Of a DNA stretch of 13,868 nt, positions 1-8,159 are shown one piece after another. The stretch is taken from NCBI GenBank assembly GCA_031258895.1, contig JAIRMF010000106.1, positions 1 to 13,868 on the forward strand, in the 5' to 3' direction. This stretch comes from Dysgonamonadaceae bacterium. Lineage in GTDB: Bacteria; Bacteroidota; Bacteroidia; Bacteroidales; Azobacteroidaceae. Made by a program: the position numbers and the translations under genes. The notes under the pieces were generated by a model. That model had not been told where the DNA came from and made no database searches. It saw only the letters and a program-made list of their open reading frames with translations. Within the stretch, counting starts at the first letter, position 1; the number at the start of each line of letters is the position of its first letter.

Positions 1-75
1 GGACTTGCAGTGCTGGTCATGCTTGCCGGAGGATATTTTCTAAGCAAAAAACTGAAAAACAATAAGGTAAAATGA
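1..75 (+). CDS. 3' end of an unidentified upstream gene, probably a membrane protein
   Basis: Reading frame 1 is open from the window edge to a TGA at 73-75 and gives 24 residues. The first 14 or so (GLAVLVMLAGGYFL) are hydrophobic, and a lysine/asparagine-rich tail (SKKLKNNKVK) follows. This is the look of a last transmembrane helix with a positively charged cytoplasmic end. The stop overlaps the ATG of the next gene (ATGA at 72-75), so the fragment very probably belongs to the same operon. A Wzx-type flippase would fit the locus, which otherwise lacks one, but 24 residues cannot establish a family. Confidence 0.5.
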   Translation, partial: GLAVLVMLAGGYFLSKKLKNNKVK

Positions 76-893
76 GGTTATTTCATGGTTTGTTTATCTT
101 GGCTCTGCTCGGAACAACGTCCTGTGCCTACCGCAAGATAATATTCATGCAGGACAAAAATCATCCTAAAGAAGCGGAATATCCTACCATGCTCGAAGAA
201 AATATCGTTCGGTTCCAACCGGACGATATTATTACGATAGCCGTCAACATACCCGGTCACCCTGAAATAGCGGCCGATTTTAACCTGCCGCTTGTGCCGA
301 CAGCGTCAACTTATGACCTCGGTTCTACCCTCAATCAAAGCGTAGGACGTCAATCGTACAGGATTGATCGCAATGGCGACATACCGTTTCCGATAATCGG
401 AAAAATGAAAGTTTCGGGATATACGCCAAAAGAGCTTGAGACAAAGATAGCGGAAATGATCAAATCCGATTATATCAAAGACGGCTCGGAGCCTGTAGTT
501 ACAGTGCAATTGACTAATTTTACAATTTATTTTCTCGGCCGCGAAGGCGGCGGCGGTTCAATTACCGTTAACAAGGATCACATAACAATCTTCGAGGCAT
601 TATCGCTGCACGGTGGGGGTGAATCCTATTCAGGCAAACAGGACTTCGTTCTGCTTATAAGACCTCTGCCCGACGGCACGCAAAAACATGTGCGCATCGA
701 CTTGACAAAGATAGATATAGTTTCGTCGCCCTATTACTATCTTCACCAGAACGATATGATATATATCGAACCGAGAAAATTCAAACTGATTCAAACGGAA
801 TTTCAGAATGTAGGGGTCATCACTTCGGCACTATCATTGCTCGTAACCGGTATCGGATTTTACTTTTACTTTAGGAGCTTAAACAATAAATAG
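72..893 (+). CDS. Wza-like polysaccharide export lipoprotein
   Basis: 273-residue polysaccharide biosynthesis/export protein of the outer membrane. The first 17 residues form a lipoprotein signal (MRLFHGLFILALLGTTSC), with Cys18 as the probable lipidated residue. Residues ~45-150 match the Poly_export domain: FQPDDIITIAV near 48, then YRIDRNGDIPFPIIGKMKV at 96-114 and a GYTPKELE segment. An SLBB-like part follows (~150-235). The end, ~246-268, is a hydrophobic helix before SLNNK, at the place where E. coli Wza has its outer-membrane helix, although this one looks uniformly hydrophobic. Known role of the family: oligomeric channel passing polymer across the outer membrane, docked on a Wzc-type partner, which is the next gene one base downstream. 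It is shorter than E. coli Wza (379 residues), as is common in Bacteroidota. The start overlaps the upstream stop. Export function is secure; the substrate is unknown. Confidence 0.9.
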   Translation: MRLFHGLFILALLGTTSCAYRKIIFMQDKNHPKEAEYPTMLEENIVRFQPDDIITIAVNIPGHPEIAADFNLPLVPTASTYDLGSTLNQSVGRQSYRIDRNGDIPFPIIGKMKVSGYTPKELETKIAEMIKSDYIKDGSEPVVTVQLTNFTIYFLGREGGGGSITVNKDHITIFEALSLHGGGESYSGKQDFVLLIRPLPDGTQKHVRIDLTKIDIVSSPYYYLHQNDMIYIEPRKFKLIQTEFQNVGVITSALSLLVTGIGFYFYFRSLNNK

Positions 894-894
894 G

Positions 895-3258
895 ATGGAA
901 GGTAATAAACAGGAAACAAAAATAAGAGAAAGACAACAGGAAATCGATTACCAGTGGTTTATCTACAATTTTCTTATTTATTGGAAATGGTTTGTCCTGT
1001 CGGTGGCTATATTTCTTGCTATCGGATATTTGAAGGTACGGTATGCAGTTCCCGTTTATGAAATTAATTCCAGTATCGCACTCAAAGGCAGAGGCATTTC
1101 TCAGAATGATGACGTTGGCCTGTTTGAGGCAATGGGATTTATTCAGGCGAGTAGCAATATCAGCAACGAGATATATACGATGCGTTCCCGTAATATGATT
1201 CATACTGTTGTTACGGAAGAAAAGTTCTATATCAGATATTTCGTCAAAGGGAAAATAAAAGACACCGAAATCTACGGGTACGGTAATAACTTTTACAATA
1301 CTGCGCCGGTCAGAGCGTATGTTGACTCTGCGGTCCTTGCTTCGCTGAATACAACAATGGTATTGACCGTGTCACGCAGTGAATACAACAAAATTCAAGT
1401 TGAAGGTTACTACAACGGATATGATATTAAAGGGGATTATTCTTCCTTGCCCGCTACGGTGGAAACACCAATAGGAGAAGTATTGTTGTTGCCGGATCCG
1501 GATACGGAACTGGACAGTCGCGTTCCTCTCAATATCAATATTACTCCTCCACTTTGGGTAGCACAAAATTTCATGAGTAATCTGAGTATTTCCGATGAGC
1601 GTGGAAATAGTAGGAAACTTAATATTAAACTCACGGATACACATCCCGGAAGGGGTGTTGACTTTCTCAACAAACTTGTTGAAATATACAATCGCGAGAC
1701 TATTAACGAAAAGAACGAATCCACAAAAATTGCTTTGACTTTTATCGAAGGGCGTTCCCGTGAATATGAAAAAGATTTGTATGAAGCAGAGGATAGAGTG
1801 CAGTTCTGGCGAGAGGAAAACGACGGACTTGATGTTATGTCCGAAGTGGGATTTGTACAGTCCGGAGAATATGAACTTGAAAGGAAATTGGTTGAGATAG
1901 AGTCTTCTTACAGGAAAATAAACGCGGTCGAATCTGAGTTGCGCAGCGATGAATACAAACAAATCATTACGCCTATTGACGGTATAGTTGGCGCTCTGCC
2001 TGAATTGGTTAGGAGGTATAATGATCTTGTATTGGAAAGAGACAAAACACGGGCTTATGCATCGGATGATATCCCTCTTTTGAAACAAATGATAATCAAA
2101 CTTGACAACATAAGGGAACAATTGGTGTTAGCTATCGAAGGCGCACGCCAAGGCTTGGACACCGATAAGAGAAAACTCCAGGATGTTTTAGGTTTCTACA
2201 ATACTTCGGGTGAAATACTTCCCTCCAAACAGAGGGATCTTGGCGATGTAAGCAGATTCCAAGGTTTGGTGGCGGAGATGTACACTTCCATGCAAACAAA
2301 AAAACTTGACTTGGAACTGACTATGGCGGTACAGGCGTCAGTAGTGAAAATATTGGAATCACCTCTCTCTTCAGGCGCATTTATTTCACCTACGCCTAAG
2401 ATGACCTATCTGATGTGTATTGTGTTTGGCATTGTTATTCCCTTTGTTATTCTCGGAATTCGCGCTATACTGAATTCAAAGTTGACAAGCGAATCCGAAG
2501 TGACACGCTTCTCAAAAGTGCCGATCGTCATCTCTTTGCCGTTTATTAAAAAGAAAGAATCAATTATTATCAAAAGCGGTTCTACAAAACCTGTGATAGA
2601 ACGTTTCCGTTTGATGCGAACAAATCTGCAGTTCGTATTAGGAGAGGATAAAAAAACAATATTAATCACATCAACTTTAAGTGGCGAGGGCAAAACCTTC
2701 GTTTCACTTAATCTTGCAATGACTTTTGCCTTGCGTTATAAAACTCTGCTGGTAGGTCTCGATGTACGTCGTCCCAAGTTGAATTCCTATTTCAATTTAC
2801 CTAAAAACGAAGGTGTTGTTGCGTATCTGCTTGGAGAAAAGACAAATGTAGATGAACTGATATACAAAAACGTCAATGACACGCATATGGATGTTCTTGT
2901 GTCGGGTTCGATTCCGCCTAACCCCAATGAATTGCTCATGGACAAGCGTCTTGACCAACTGTTCCTCGAATTACGTAAAAGATATGATTATATAGTTATT
3001 GACAGTTCGCCGGTAGGTAGCGTTTCTGACGCTTTCCTGCTGAAACGAATATCTGACGTCTCACTATTCATTATCCGTCGTAATATGACGCCTAAATCGG
3101 CGCTTGCCCTTCTAAACGATATTCACGAAAAAAATCGTCTTGACAACTTGAATATAGTCCTTAATGCCTTCAGCCGTAAAGATGTGGGATACTATGGGAG
3201 TGGCTACGGTTATGGATACGGCTATGGTTATAGTTATGGTTATGGTTACGGTTATTGA
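895..3258 (+). CDS. Wzc-like polysaccharide copolymerase / BY-family tyrosine autokinase
   Basis: 787-residue inner-membrane protein joining a Wzz-type chain-length domain to a bacterial tyrosine kinase. The first transmembrane helix lies at ~26-48 (YWKWFVLSVAIFLAIGYL). A large periplasmic part with coiled-coil-rich sequence (~270-440) follows, and the second helix is at ~503-526. The cytoplasmic kinase has Walker A SGEGKT (596-601, Lys600), Walker A' VGLDVRRP (Asp623) and Walker B YIVIDSSP (Asp703). The C-terminus is a tyrosine cluster with 11 Tyr between 766 and 787, nearly all in Gly-Tyr pairs. In this family, trans-autophosphorylation of the cluster and its reversal cycle the octamer and control polymer length and export. 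The gene starts one base after the Wza-like stop, matching the classic Wza-Wzc pairing. No low-molecular-weight phosphatase gene (Wzb) is in the window. Confidence 0.93.
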   Translation: MEGNKQETKIRERQQEIDYQWFIYNFLIYWKWFVLSVAIFLAIGYLKVRYAVPVYEINSSIALKGRGISQNDDVGLFEAMGFIQASSNISNEIYTMRSRNMIHTVVTEEKFYIRYFVKGKIKDTEIYGYGNNFYNTAPVRAYVDSAVLASLNTTMVLTVSRSEYNKIQVEGYYNGYDIKGDYSSLPATVETPIGEVLLLPDPDTELDSRVPLNINITPPLWVAQNFMSNLSISDERGNSRKLNIKLTDTHPGRGVDFLNKLVEIYNRETINEKNESTKIALTFIEGRSREYEKDLYEAEDRVQFWREENDGLDVMSEVGFVQSGEYELERKLVEIESSYRKINAVESELRSDEYKQIITPIDGIVGALPELVRRYNDLVLERDKTRAYASDDIPLLKQMIIKLDNIREQLVLAIEGARQGLDTDKRKLQDVLGFYNTSGEILPSKQRDLGDVSRFQGLVAEMYTSMQTKKLDLELTMAVQASVVKILESPLSSGAFISPTPKMTYLMCIVFGIVIPFVILGIRAILNSKLTSESEVTRFSKVPIVISLPFIKKKESIIIKSGSTKPVIERFRLMRTNLQFVLGEDKKTILITSTLSGEGKTFVSLNLAMTFALRYKTLLVGLDVRRPKLNSYFNLPKNEGVVAYLLGEKTNVDELIYKNVNDTHMDVLVSGSIPPNPNELLMDKRLDQLFLELRKRYDYIVIDSSPVGSVSDAFLLKRISDVSLFIIRRNMTPKSALALLNDIHEKNRLDNLNIVLNAFSRKDVGYYGSGYGYGYGYGYSYGYGYGY
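3202..3255 (+). repeat. Nine hexanucleotide units encoding the Gly-Tyr tail
   Basis: Nine consecutive 6-base units of form GGN-TAY (one is AGT-TAT) encode residues 770-787 of the kinase, Gly-Tyr eight times and Ser-Tyr once. Synonymous third-base changes break up the identity, but the four units from 3232 onward (AGTTAT, GGTTAT, GGTTAC, GGTTAT) are close to identical. Gain or loss of a unit would keep the frame and change the tyrosine count. Confidence 0.85.
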
Positions 3259-3304
3259 AGCAATGAATCATAAAAAAATAAACAACATATATAAATCAGA
3301 AATT

Positions 3305-4618
3305 ATGAAAAGATTAACAGCGCTAATTTTTTTGTCTGTCCTTTATCTTCCATCTTTTGCACAAGAAGAAATTTCTCTTGCGGAAGCGGTAAATCACTCA
3401 GCTAAAAGCGACAATTGGTTTATAGCTGCCGGTGGAAACGCTAATCTTCTGTTAGCAGAGCAGGACGGATTAGTAAATCCACTGAAACGTATAACATATG
3501 GCGGTGACTTCAGTATCGGCAAATGGTTTAATCCGTTCACAGGAGCGCGTATTCAGGCTACTTACGGAGCATTGAAGGGTTGGAACTCATATGCAAATAA
3601 AGGAGGAACGTATCTGGGTAGCGGCCATCGCCGTTCCTCTAACGGTTATTATCCGGGTATTTCAAATAATACAGGAGCATCTTCCCTCCTTCCTGCTTTT
3701 GATTTGAAAAATCATAGCGGTTCCGAATGGCATGGATTCCTGCAAGAGTTCAATTATGGTGCATTGACACTGGACGTCCTGGCTAACCTGTCTAACTATT
3801 TCTACGGACATTATTCCGATCGTCTGGTAAATATTATTCCGTTTGCCGGAATTGGCGTGATTGGTTCGTTTAAAGGAAAAGAAAATACTTATTTGAACTA
3901 TCCGGGCCATCTTGTGAGAGACAAATGGTACTGGGCGGTTGCAAAAATCGGTTTCACTGTTGATGTGAGGCTTTTAAAGAATTTTTCGGTTTATTTGGAA
4001 CCCACTGCATATGCAACTAATATAGATTTTGATGCATACGAAGGACATAGTTGGGGTGATGCTGTTCTCAAACTCACGCTTGGTGTAAAATATACTTTCA
4101 ATCCGGGTTTCTATAACATAAATAAACTCACGCTTAATGAAATCGATCGCCTCAACGACAGAATAAACGAAAACCGTCGACGTCTTGATGAACACCAAGA
4201 AATTCTTGAACATCATGAAAATCTGCTGGAAAAACTGCAAAAAAGTTGTGAAGAAAAACCGGTTGTCATTGTCGACAACAATGTTCGAAATAAAATAGAG
4301 TTGCCTTTTTACGTAAGTTTCAGATTGGATTCCTACAAAATTGAAAAATCAGAATATGATAGACTATCGGATTTGGTTGAATATATAAAAGAAAATCCTA
4401 ATTCTAATATTCTGCTCGTTGGCTATTCTGACCGCAAAACAGGCACATCAAAATATAATCTGAATTTGAGCAAAAAGCGTGCATTTGCTGTTGCACAGGA
4501 ATTAAATTCAAGAGGAATATCCTCAGACAGACTGGATATACAGTGGAAGGGAGATAGGGAACAGCCATTCCCCGATAACGATCGTAATCGCGCTGTGATC
4601 ATAGTTGAGCAAAAATAA
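3305..4618 (+). CDS. OmpA-family outer-membrane protein with N-terminal barrel
   Basis: 437-residue exported protein. The ATG at 3305 is preferred because it opens a clean signal peptide (MKRLTALIFLSVLYLPSFAQ, probable cleavage near Ala19-Gln20). In-frame ATGs at 3164 and 3263 would put extra polar or unrelated residues before it. Residues ~35-270 are rich in aromatic, alternating segments, as in an outer-membrane beta-barrel. A charged, heptad-like stretch at ~275-315 (LNEIDRLNDRINENRRRLDE) suggests a coiled coil. Residues ~333-437 are an OmpA/MotB domain: FYVSFRLDS, then ILLVGYSD around Asp376, LSKKRAFAVAQEL with Arg392, and NRAVII near the end, the usual peptidoglycan-binding pattern. It lies 46 bases after the kinase gene and before the hairpin at 4636, so it closes the export module. 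A role in anchoring or forming the outer-membrane exit is inference. It could also be a structural porin-like protein. Confidence 0.85.
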   Translation: MKRLTALIFLSVLYLPSFAQEEISLAEAVNHSAKSDNWFIAAGGNANLLLAEQDGLVNPLKRITYGGDFSIGKWFNPFTGARIQATYGALKGWNSYANKGGTYLGSGHRRSSNGYYPGISNNTGASSLLPAFDLKNHSGSEWHGFLQEFNYGALTLDVLANLSNYFYGHYSDRLVNIIPFAGIGVIGSFKGKENTYLNYPGHLVRDKWYWAVAKIGFTVDVRLLKNFSVYLEPTAYATNIDFDAYEGHSWGDAVLKLTLGVKYTFNPGFYNINKLTLNEIDRLNDRINENRRRLDEHQEILEHHENLLEKLQKSCEEKPVVIVDNNVRNKIELPFYVSFRLDSYKIEKSEYDRLSDLVEYIKENPNSNILLVGYSDRKTGTSKYNLNLSKKRAFAVAQELNSRGISSDRLDIQWKGDREQPFPDNDRNRAVIIVEQK

Positions 4619-4635
4619 AAGTTAAAAGTGTTTAT

Positions 4636-4688
4636 AAAAGTTTACAGATCCTTTATGTTCAGGCAGGTAAAGGTCTGTAAACTTTTTT
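4636..4688 (+). terminator. Intrinsic terminator or attenuator hairpin between export and assembly modules
   Basis: Left arm 4636-4655 and right arm 4668-4686 are complementary over 13 bp (AAAAGTTTACAGA with its reverse complement), then one bulged T at 4649, then 6 more bp (CCTTTA with TAAAGG). The loop is 12 bases (4656-4667). The stem runs into a six-T run at 4683-4688. It fills most of the 75-base gap at 4619-4693 and ends five bases before the ATG at 4694, so the folded form would also cover the ribosome-binding region of that gene. No promoter sequence could be recognised in the gap, so downstream transcription may depend on readthrough or antitermination (inference). Confidence 0.8.
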
Positions 4689-4693
4689 GAAAT

Positions 4694-6007
4694 ATGAGAA
4701 AACTGCTCTATATAACTATTGATGCTGCTTTGCTCTTTACCGGCATACAGTCTGCCTTCATACTGCTGGAAAACCTGAATGTACTATACGAATATGAAAA
4801 AAACTTTGCAGCTTTTTTAGATATTTTGCCGTACATTCTGGGTACCTATATCTTTCTGACGTATGCCTATGGACTGTATAATATTGCGAGAAAAAACCTC
4901 TCGGATGTAATCTATTCTGTTTTCTTGCTGTCCGTGTCGTTGCTTGTATTGGAAATGGGTATCTGTTTTCTTATTCGCGACGTAGCTATGGCCTTTCCGC
5001 GAAGCGTAATGCTGCTTGGCGGAGTGTTTAATCTGTTCTTACTGACCGGCTGGCGAGTTTTATGTTGGCAAGTAGAGCGCAAAGTTGCAGGGATTAAGAA
5101 AATTGCAGTTTTCAGTGGGCATGATAACAGCCTGATACCATCTATCGTGAAGTTTTTTTCTAAACTGTATAAGATAGAATACGAATATTCCGAAAAAGAT
5201 GATTCGACTGTCATAGAAGAAAAAATAAAATCGGTCGATGAAGTTTTTATCGATATCAATATTCCTACAAAAGTCCGTGACAATGCTCTGTTTCTAAGTA
5301 TTAAACACAAAAAAAATGTTTTTTTTGTGCCGGAGTATTACTACCTTAGTCTGATATCAGCTTTTTTAAGTAAAACCGATGACATACCAACATTCCAAAT
5401 AACGTCGATGGAGATGTCGACCGAAGAACGATTCATCAAACGATTTTTCGATTTAATTTTATCATTGTCCTTAATTATCATCTTCCTTCCATTCGGTTTG
5501 TTTATTGCCGCACTTGTTAAACTTGACGGAGGACCGGTGTTTTATTCGCAGGAACGTGTGACACGTGACCGCAAAAGTTTTAAAATACTAAAATTCAGAA
5601 CAATGATTCCTAATGCCGAAAAAAAGTCAGGGCCTGTCTTTGCGTCGGAAAATGATCCTCGTATCACAAAGGTGGGACGATTCCTTCGAGCCGTTCGTTT
5701 TGACGAAGTTCCACAATTACTTAACATATTGAAAGGTGAAATGAGCGTTGTCGGTCCTCGTCCCGAGCGACCATACTATGTGAATAAATTTGAGCAGGCT
5801 ATACCCGAATATGCATACCGCCATCGTGTGAAGGCCGGACTGACCGGACTCGCACAAGTGGAAGGTAAATACAACACAACGGTTGAGAATAAATTACGCT
5901 ATGATCTGATATACATCAACCGTTATTCGGTATGGCGCGATTTTTTGATTATTATTCAAACGATTAAAATTCTGTTTATAAGAGAAAGTACGGAGGGCGT
6001 GCAGTAA
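4694..6007 (+). CDS. WcaJ-like undecaprenyl-phosphate sugar phosphotransferase (initiating enzyme)
   Basis: 437-residue polyprenyl glycosylphosphotransferase, which transfers a sugar 1-phosphate from a nucleotide sugar to undecaprenyl phosphate at the inner membrane, starting each repeat unit. The N-terminus has about four hydrophobic helices (~5-25, 41-63, 72-95, 103-123). A middle soluble part (~130-235) is poorly conserved by eye but sits where related proteins have a CoA-binding-like fold. A membrane segment at ~250-277 introduces the catalytic bacterial sugar transferase domain: KFRTM 300-304, DEVPQLLN 337-344 with Asp337-Glu338, GEMSVVGPRPE 348-358 and KAGLTGLAQVEG 380-391. It is the first gene after the hairpin and overlaps the next gene by one base (TAATG). 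Whether the first sugar is glucose, galactose or an N-acetylated sugar cannot be read from the sequence. Confidence 0.93.
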   Translation: MRKLLYITIDAALLFTGIQSAFILLENLNVLYEYEKNFAAFLDILPYILGTYIFLTYAYGLYNIARKNLSDVIYSVFLLSVSLLVLEMGICFLIRDVAMAFPRSVMLLGGVFNLFLLTGWRVLCWQVERKVAGIKKIAVFSGHDNSLIPSIVKFFSKLYKIEYEYSEKDDSTVIEEKIKSVDEVFIDINIPTKVRDNALFLSIKHKKNVFFVPEYYYLSLISAFLSKTDDIPTFQITSMEMSTEERFIKRFFDLILSLSLIIIFLPFGLFIAALVKLDGGPVFYSQERVTRDRKSFKILKFRTMIPNAEKKSGPVFASENDPRITKVGRFLRAVRFDEVPQLLNILKGEMSVVGPRPERPYYVNKFEQAIPEYAYRHRVKAGLTGLAQVEGKYNTTVENKLRYDLIYINRYSVWRDFLIIIQTIKILFIRESTEGVQ

Positions 6008-7152
6008 TGCAAGCTAAAATTCTGTTTATTATTGATAACCTGACCGGAGGCGGAGCGGAAAAAACTCTGATTCACGTGTTGCGTCATATTGATAGGAACA
6101 GATTTGACGTTTCTTTGCTGGTGGTAGCTAAATACGGTATTTATATCCCCGATATTCCCTCAGATATACGTGTTTTCTCGATTTTTGGCGATGGCAAGAC
6201 TATGAAATGTCTTGGATTGTTTCCACTATTTCGCCTTTATCGCCGCTTGGGAGCAATGCTTTTCCGTAAATATCCATACTTTGTTTCGCAGTTTGTCCGT
6301 ATCCCAGATTTCGATATTGGTATCAGTTTTTGCCATGGTGACAATATGCCGCTTTTATGGACTTTGAAAAAACATTTCCGTAAAACTGTGATGTGGATTC
6401 ACGGCGATTTGCGTATCTCAACTCGCCGGTTTATCCTTAAACGTTTTCCGGACGAAACAGCCGCCGTTGATCGTTTTATCTTTGTCTCCCAAGCAGCAAA
6501 GGACGCATTCATCGAAACTTTTCCCGAATATGTCCACCTGCAGATGCGGATGAGCGTCATCTACAATCCTTTGGATTTCGACAACATCCGCAGTCATGGT
6601 ATAAGGTTGGAGAGGACAAATACTGATGTGTTGCAGGTTGTCGCAGTTGGCAGGCTTGATAAAGGAAAAGGTTTCGATCGCTTGATACGCGTTCACAGTC
6701 GTTTGCTCGACGATGGCGTCAAACATGAACTTGTTATTCTCGGTAAAGGACCGGAATACGAAATGCTGGAAAAGCAAATTACCAAACTCGATGTTGGTGC
6801 CACATGCCAACTTGCCGGGTTCCAAAATCCATATCCCTATCTTGCCACTGCCGATGTTTTTGTACTCTCGTCTTTCAACGAGGCATTGCCGGTAGTAGTA
6901 GCGGAAGCGATGGTTCTTTGCCGACCGATAGTTTCCACAAATGTGGCAGGTGCAGATGAACTGCTGGGAAACGGACGTTTTGGAATTCTCACCGAAAATA
7001 GTGAAGACGGTGTATATGACGGACTAAAAAAAATGTTGACCGACAGTGTTTTAAGAAAACATTTCGAGGAGGAACTAAATAAAAATCAAGACAAATTCAT
7101 TTTTACCTCCGATGTACATAATATTGAGGAAAAATTGCTTAAAATGCTATGA
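6007..7152 (+). CDS. Family 4 glycosyltransferase
   Basis: 381-residue retaining GT-B fold transferase that adds one sugar from a nucleotide donor to the lipid-linked repeat unit at the cytoplasmic face. The N-terminal glycine loop is GGGAEK at 14-19, after a strand ILFIIDNL. The C-terminal donor domain starts near VVAVGRLDKGKGFDRL (211-226). The family EX7E motif is EALPVVVAE, Glu292 to Glu300, followed by PIVSTNVAGADELL. The length is normal for GT4. The start overlaps the preceding stop by one base, and the stop overlaps the next start (ATGATGA). Donor and linkage cannot be predicted. Confidence 0.9.
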   Translation: MQAKILFIIDNLTGGGAEKTLIHVLRHIDRNRFDVSLLVVAKYGIYIPDIPSDIRVFSIFGDGKTMKCLGLFPLFRLYRRLGAMLFRKYPYFVSQFVRIPDFDIGISFCHGDNMPLLWTLKKHFRKTVMWIHGDLRISTRRFILKRFPDETAAVDRFIFVSQAAKDAFIETFPEYVHLQMRMSVIYNPLDFDNIRSHGIRLERTNTDVLQVVAVGRLDKGKGFDRLIRVHSRLLDDGVKHELVILGKGPEYEMLEKQITKLDVGATCQLAGFQNPYPYLATADVFVLSSFNEALPVVVAEAMVLCRPIVSTNVAGADELLGNGRFGILTENSEDGVYDGLKKMLTDSVLRKHFEEELNKNQDKFIFTSDVHNIEEKLLKML

Positions 7153-8159
7153 TGAACAACTGCAAAATATCGGTATTAATGACAGTTTATAATGGAGAAC
7201 TCTATCTGGGTGAGGCGATTGATTCGATTCTCTCGCAGACTTTCGGCGACTTTGAGTTCATAATAGTAAACGATGGTTCGACCGATGCTACGAGTAAAAT
7301 CCTCGACAGTTACACCGACAAACGTATACGGCGTGTTGATAATACGGAAAACATGAAACTTGTTTACAGCCTTAATCGTGGATTATCACTGTGCAACGGA
7401 AAATATATAGTAAGAATGGATGCAGATGACATTGCATTGCCTGAGCGCCTTCAAGTGCAGTTTGACTTTATGGAATCATGTCCGGAAGTAGGTATTTGTG
7501 GCTCGTATGTCAAATCGTTTTGTGAAGAAACAAAAAAAACAAAACTCCTTGTTTTCCCGACCGATGACAGTTGGATTCGCGCTTTTGCATTTTTTCAGTC
7601 GCCATTTATCCATCCTTCGGTGATCCTTCGCCGAGAAATACTGATAAACAATAATTTATCATATCCAAATTATTATCGTGCCGAAGATTATGCCCTTTGG
7701 ACAGAGATGCTAAAATACACTAAAGGAGCAAATATTCCGCATGTCCTGCTTGATTACCGCAAGCATAAAGCAAGTGAAAGTGCACTCGGTGAAAAGCAGA
7801 AAACCATAATGAACGAAACAATAGGCAAGATAGAAGCAGAGTATATTGCCGATTACGGGTTTTATTTTGACAGTGAAGAGTTGCTTGTTTATGCACAGTT
7901 TGTGAACCGTTCCATTCGTTACAATCCAACAGCGAGGAATCAAAGGGTGGTTACAGACATTCTGCAAAGACTATTGGAGCATTTGAAAAAACGGAATAAA
8001 TCGTTTAGCAAAAAAGTAAAGCGCTACTTGTCCGAGATTTGTTTTTATCGTTTTTTTATTTACCGAAAATTTCCCGTAACTTTGTTTCTGTTAAACTTGT
8101 ATATTCGGGGAGCGTTAGTGTATTCGGAAAAAATGTTAAAAAGAAAGACCAACGAATGA
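7149..8159 (+). CDS. Family 2 glycosyltransferase
   Basis: 336-residue inverting GT-A fold enzyme. The N-terminus reads ISVLMTVYNGELYL, followed by FIIVNDGSTD (37-46), the nucleotide-binding segment. The metal-binding DXD-type motif is MDADD at 90-94. HPSVILRRE (155-163) and RAEDYALW (177-184, with Glu179-Asp180 as likely catalytic or acceptor-side acids) are typical of capsule GT2 proteins. The C-terminal ~80 residues are basic and end in a weakly hydrophobic stretch (FYRFFIYRKFPVTLFLLNLY), which may associate with the membrane. Two ATGs occur in a row at 7149 and 7152, and either could be the start; the first gives a 4 nt overlap with the GT4 gene. The stop overlaps the next start (ATGA). 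Base composition is AT-rich towards its 3' end. Confidence 0.9.
   Translation: MMNNCKISVLMTVYNGELYLGEAIDSILSQTFGDFEFIIVNDGSTDATSKILDSYTDKRIRRVDNTENMKLVYSLNRGLSLCNGKYIVRMDADDIALPERLQVQFDFMESCPEVGICGSYVKSFCEETKKTKLLVFPTDDSWIRAFAFFQSPFIHPSVILRREILINNNLSYPNYYRAEDYALWTEMLKYTKGANIPHVLLDYRKHKASESALGEKQKTIMNETIGKIEAEYIADYGFYFDSEELLVYAQFVNRSIRYNPTARNQRVVTDILQRLLEHLKKRNKSFSKKVKRYLSEICFYRFFIYRKFPVTLFLLNLYIRGALVYSEKMLKRKTNE

Noticed and set aside
1372..2121. 249-codon open frame on the minus strand
   Set aside because: It is fully antisense to the Wzz/kinase gene, and its translation shows no domain or signal.
3202..3255. Short tandem repeat as a CRISPR-like or noncoding element
   Set aside because: The six-base units have no spacers and are in frame, encoding the tyrosine tail expected of this kinase family.
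3164..3304. In-frame extension that would start the OmpA-type gene inside the kinase's Gly-Tyr tail
   Set aside because: The added residues are a Met/Val-rich read of the repeat in another frame, and they would bury the clear signal peptide starting at 3305.
8039..8155. Upstream extension of the polymerase gene
   Set aside because: It overlaps the GT2 coding sequence by over 100 bases and adds no membrane segment, while 8156 gives the usual ATGA overlap.
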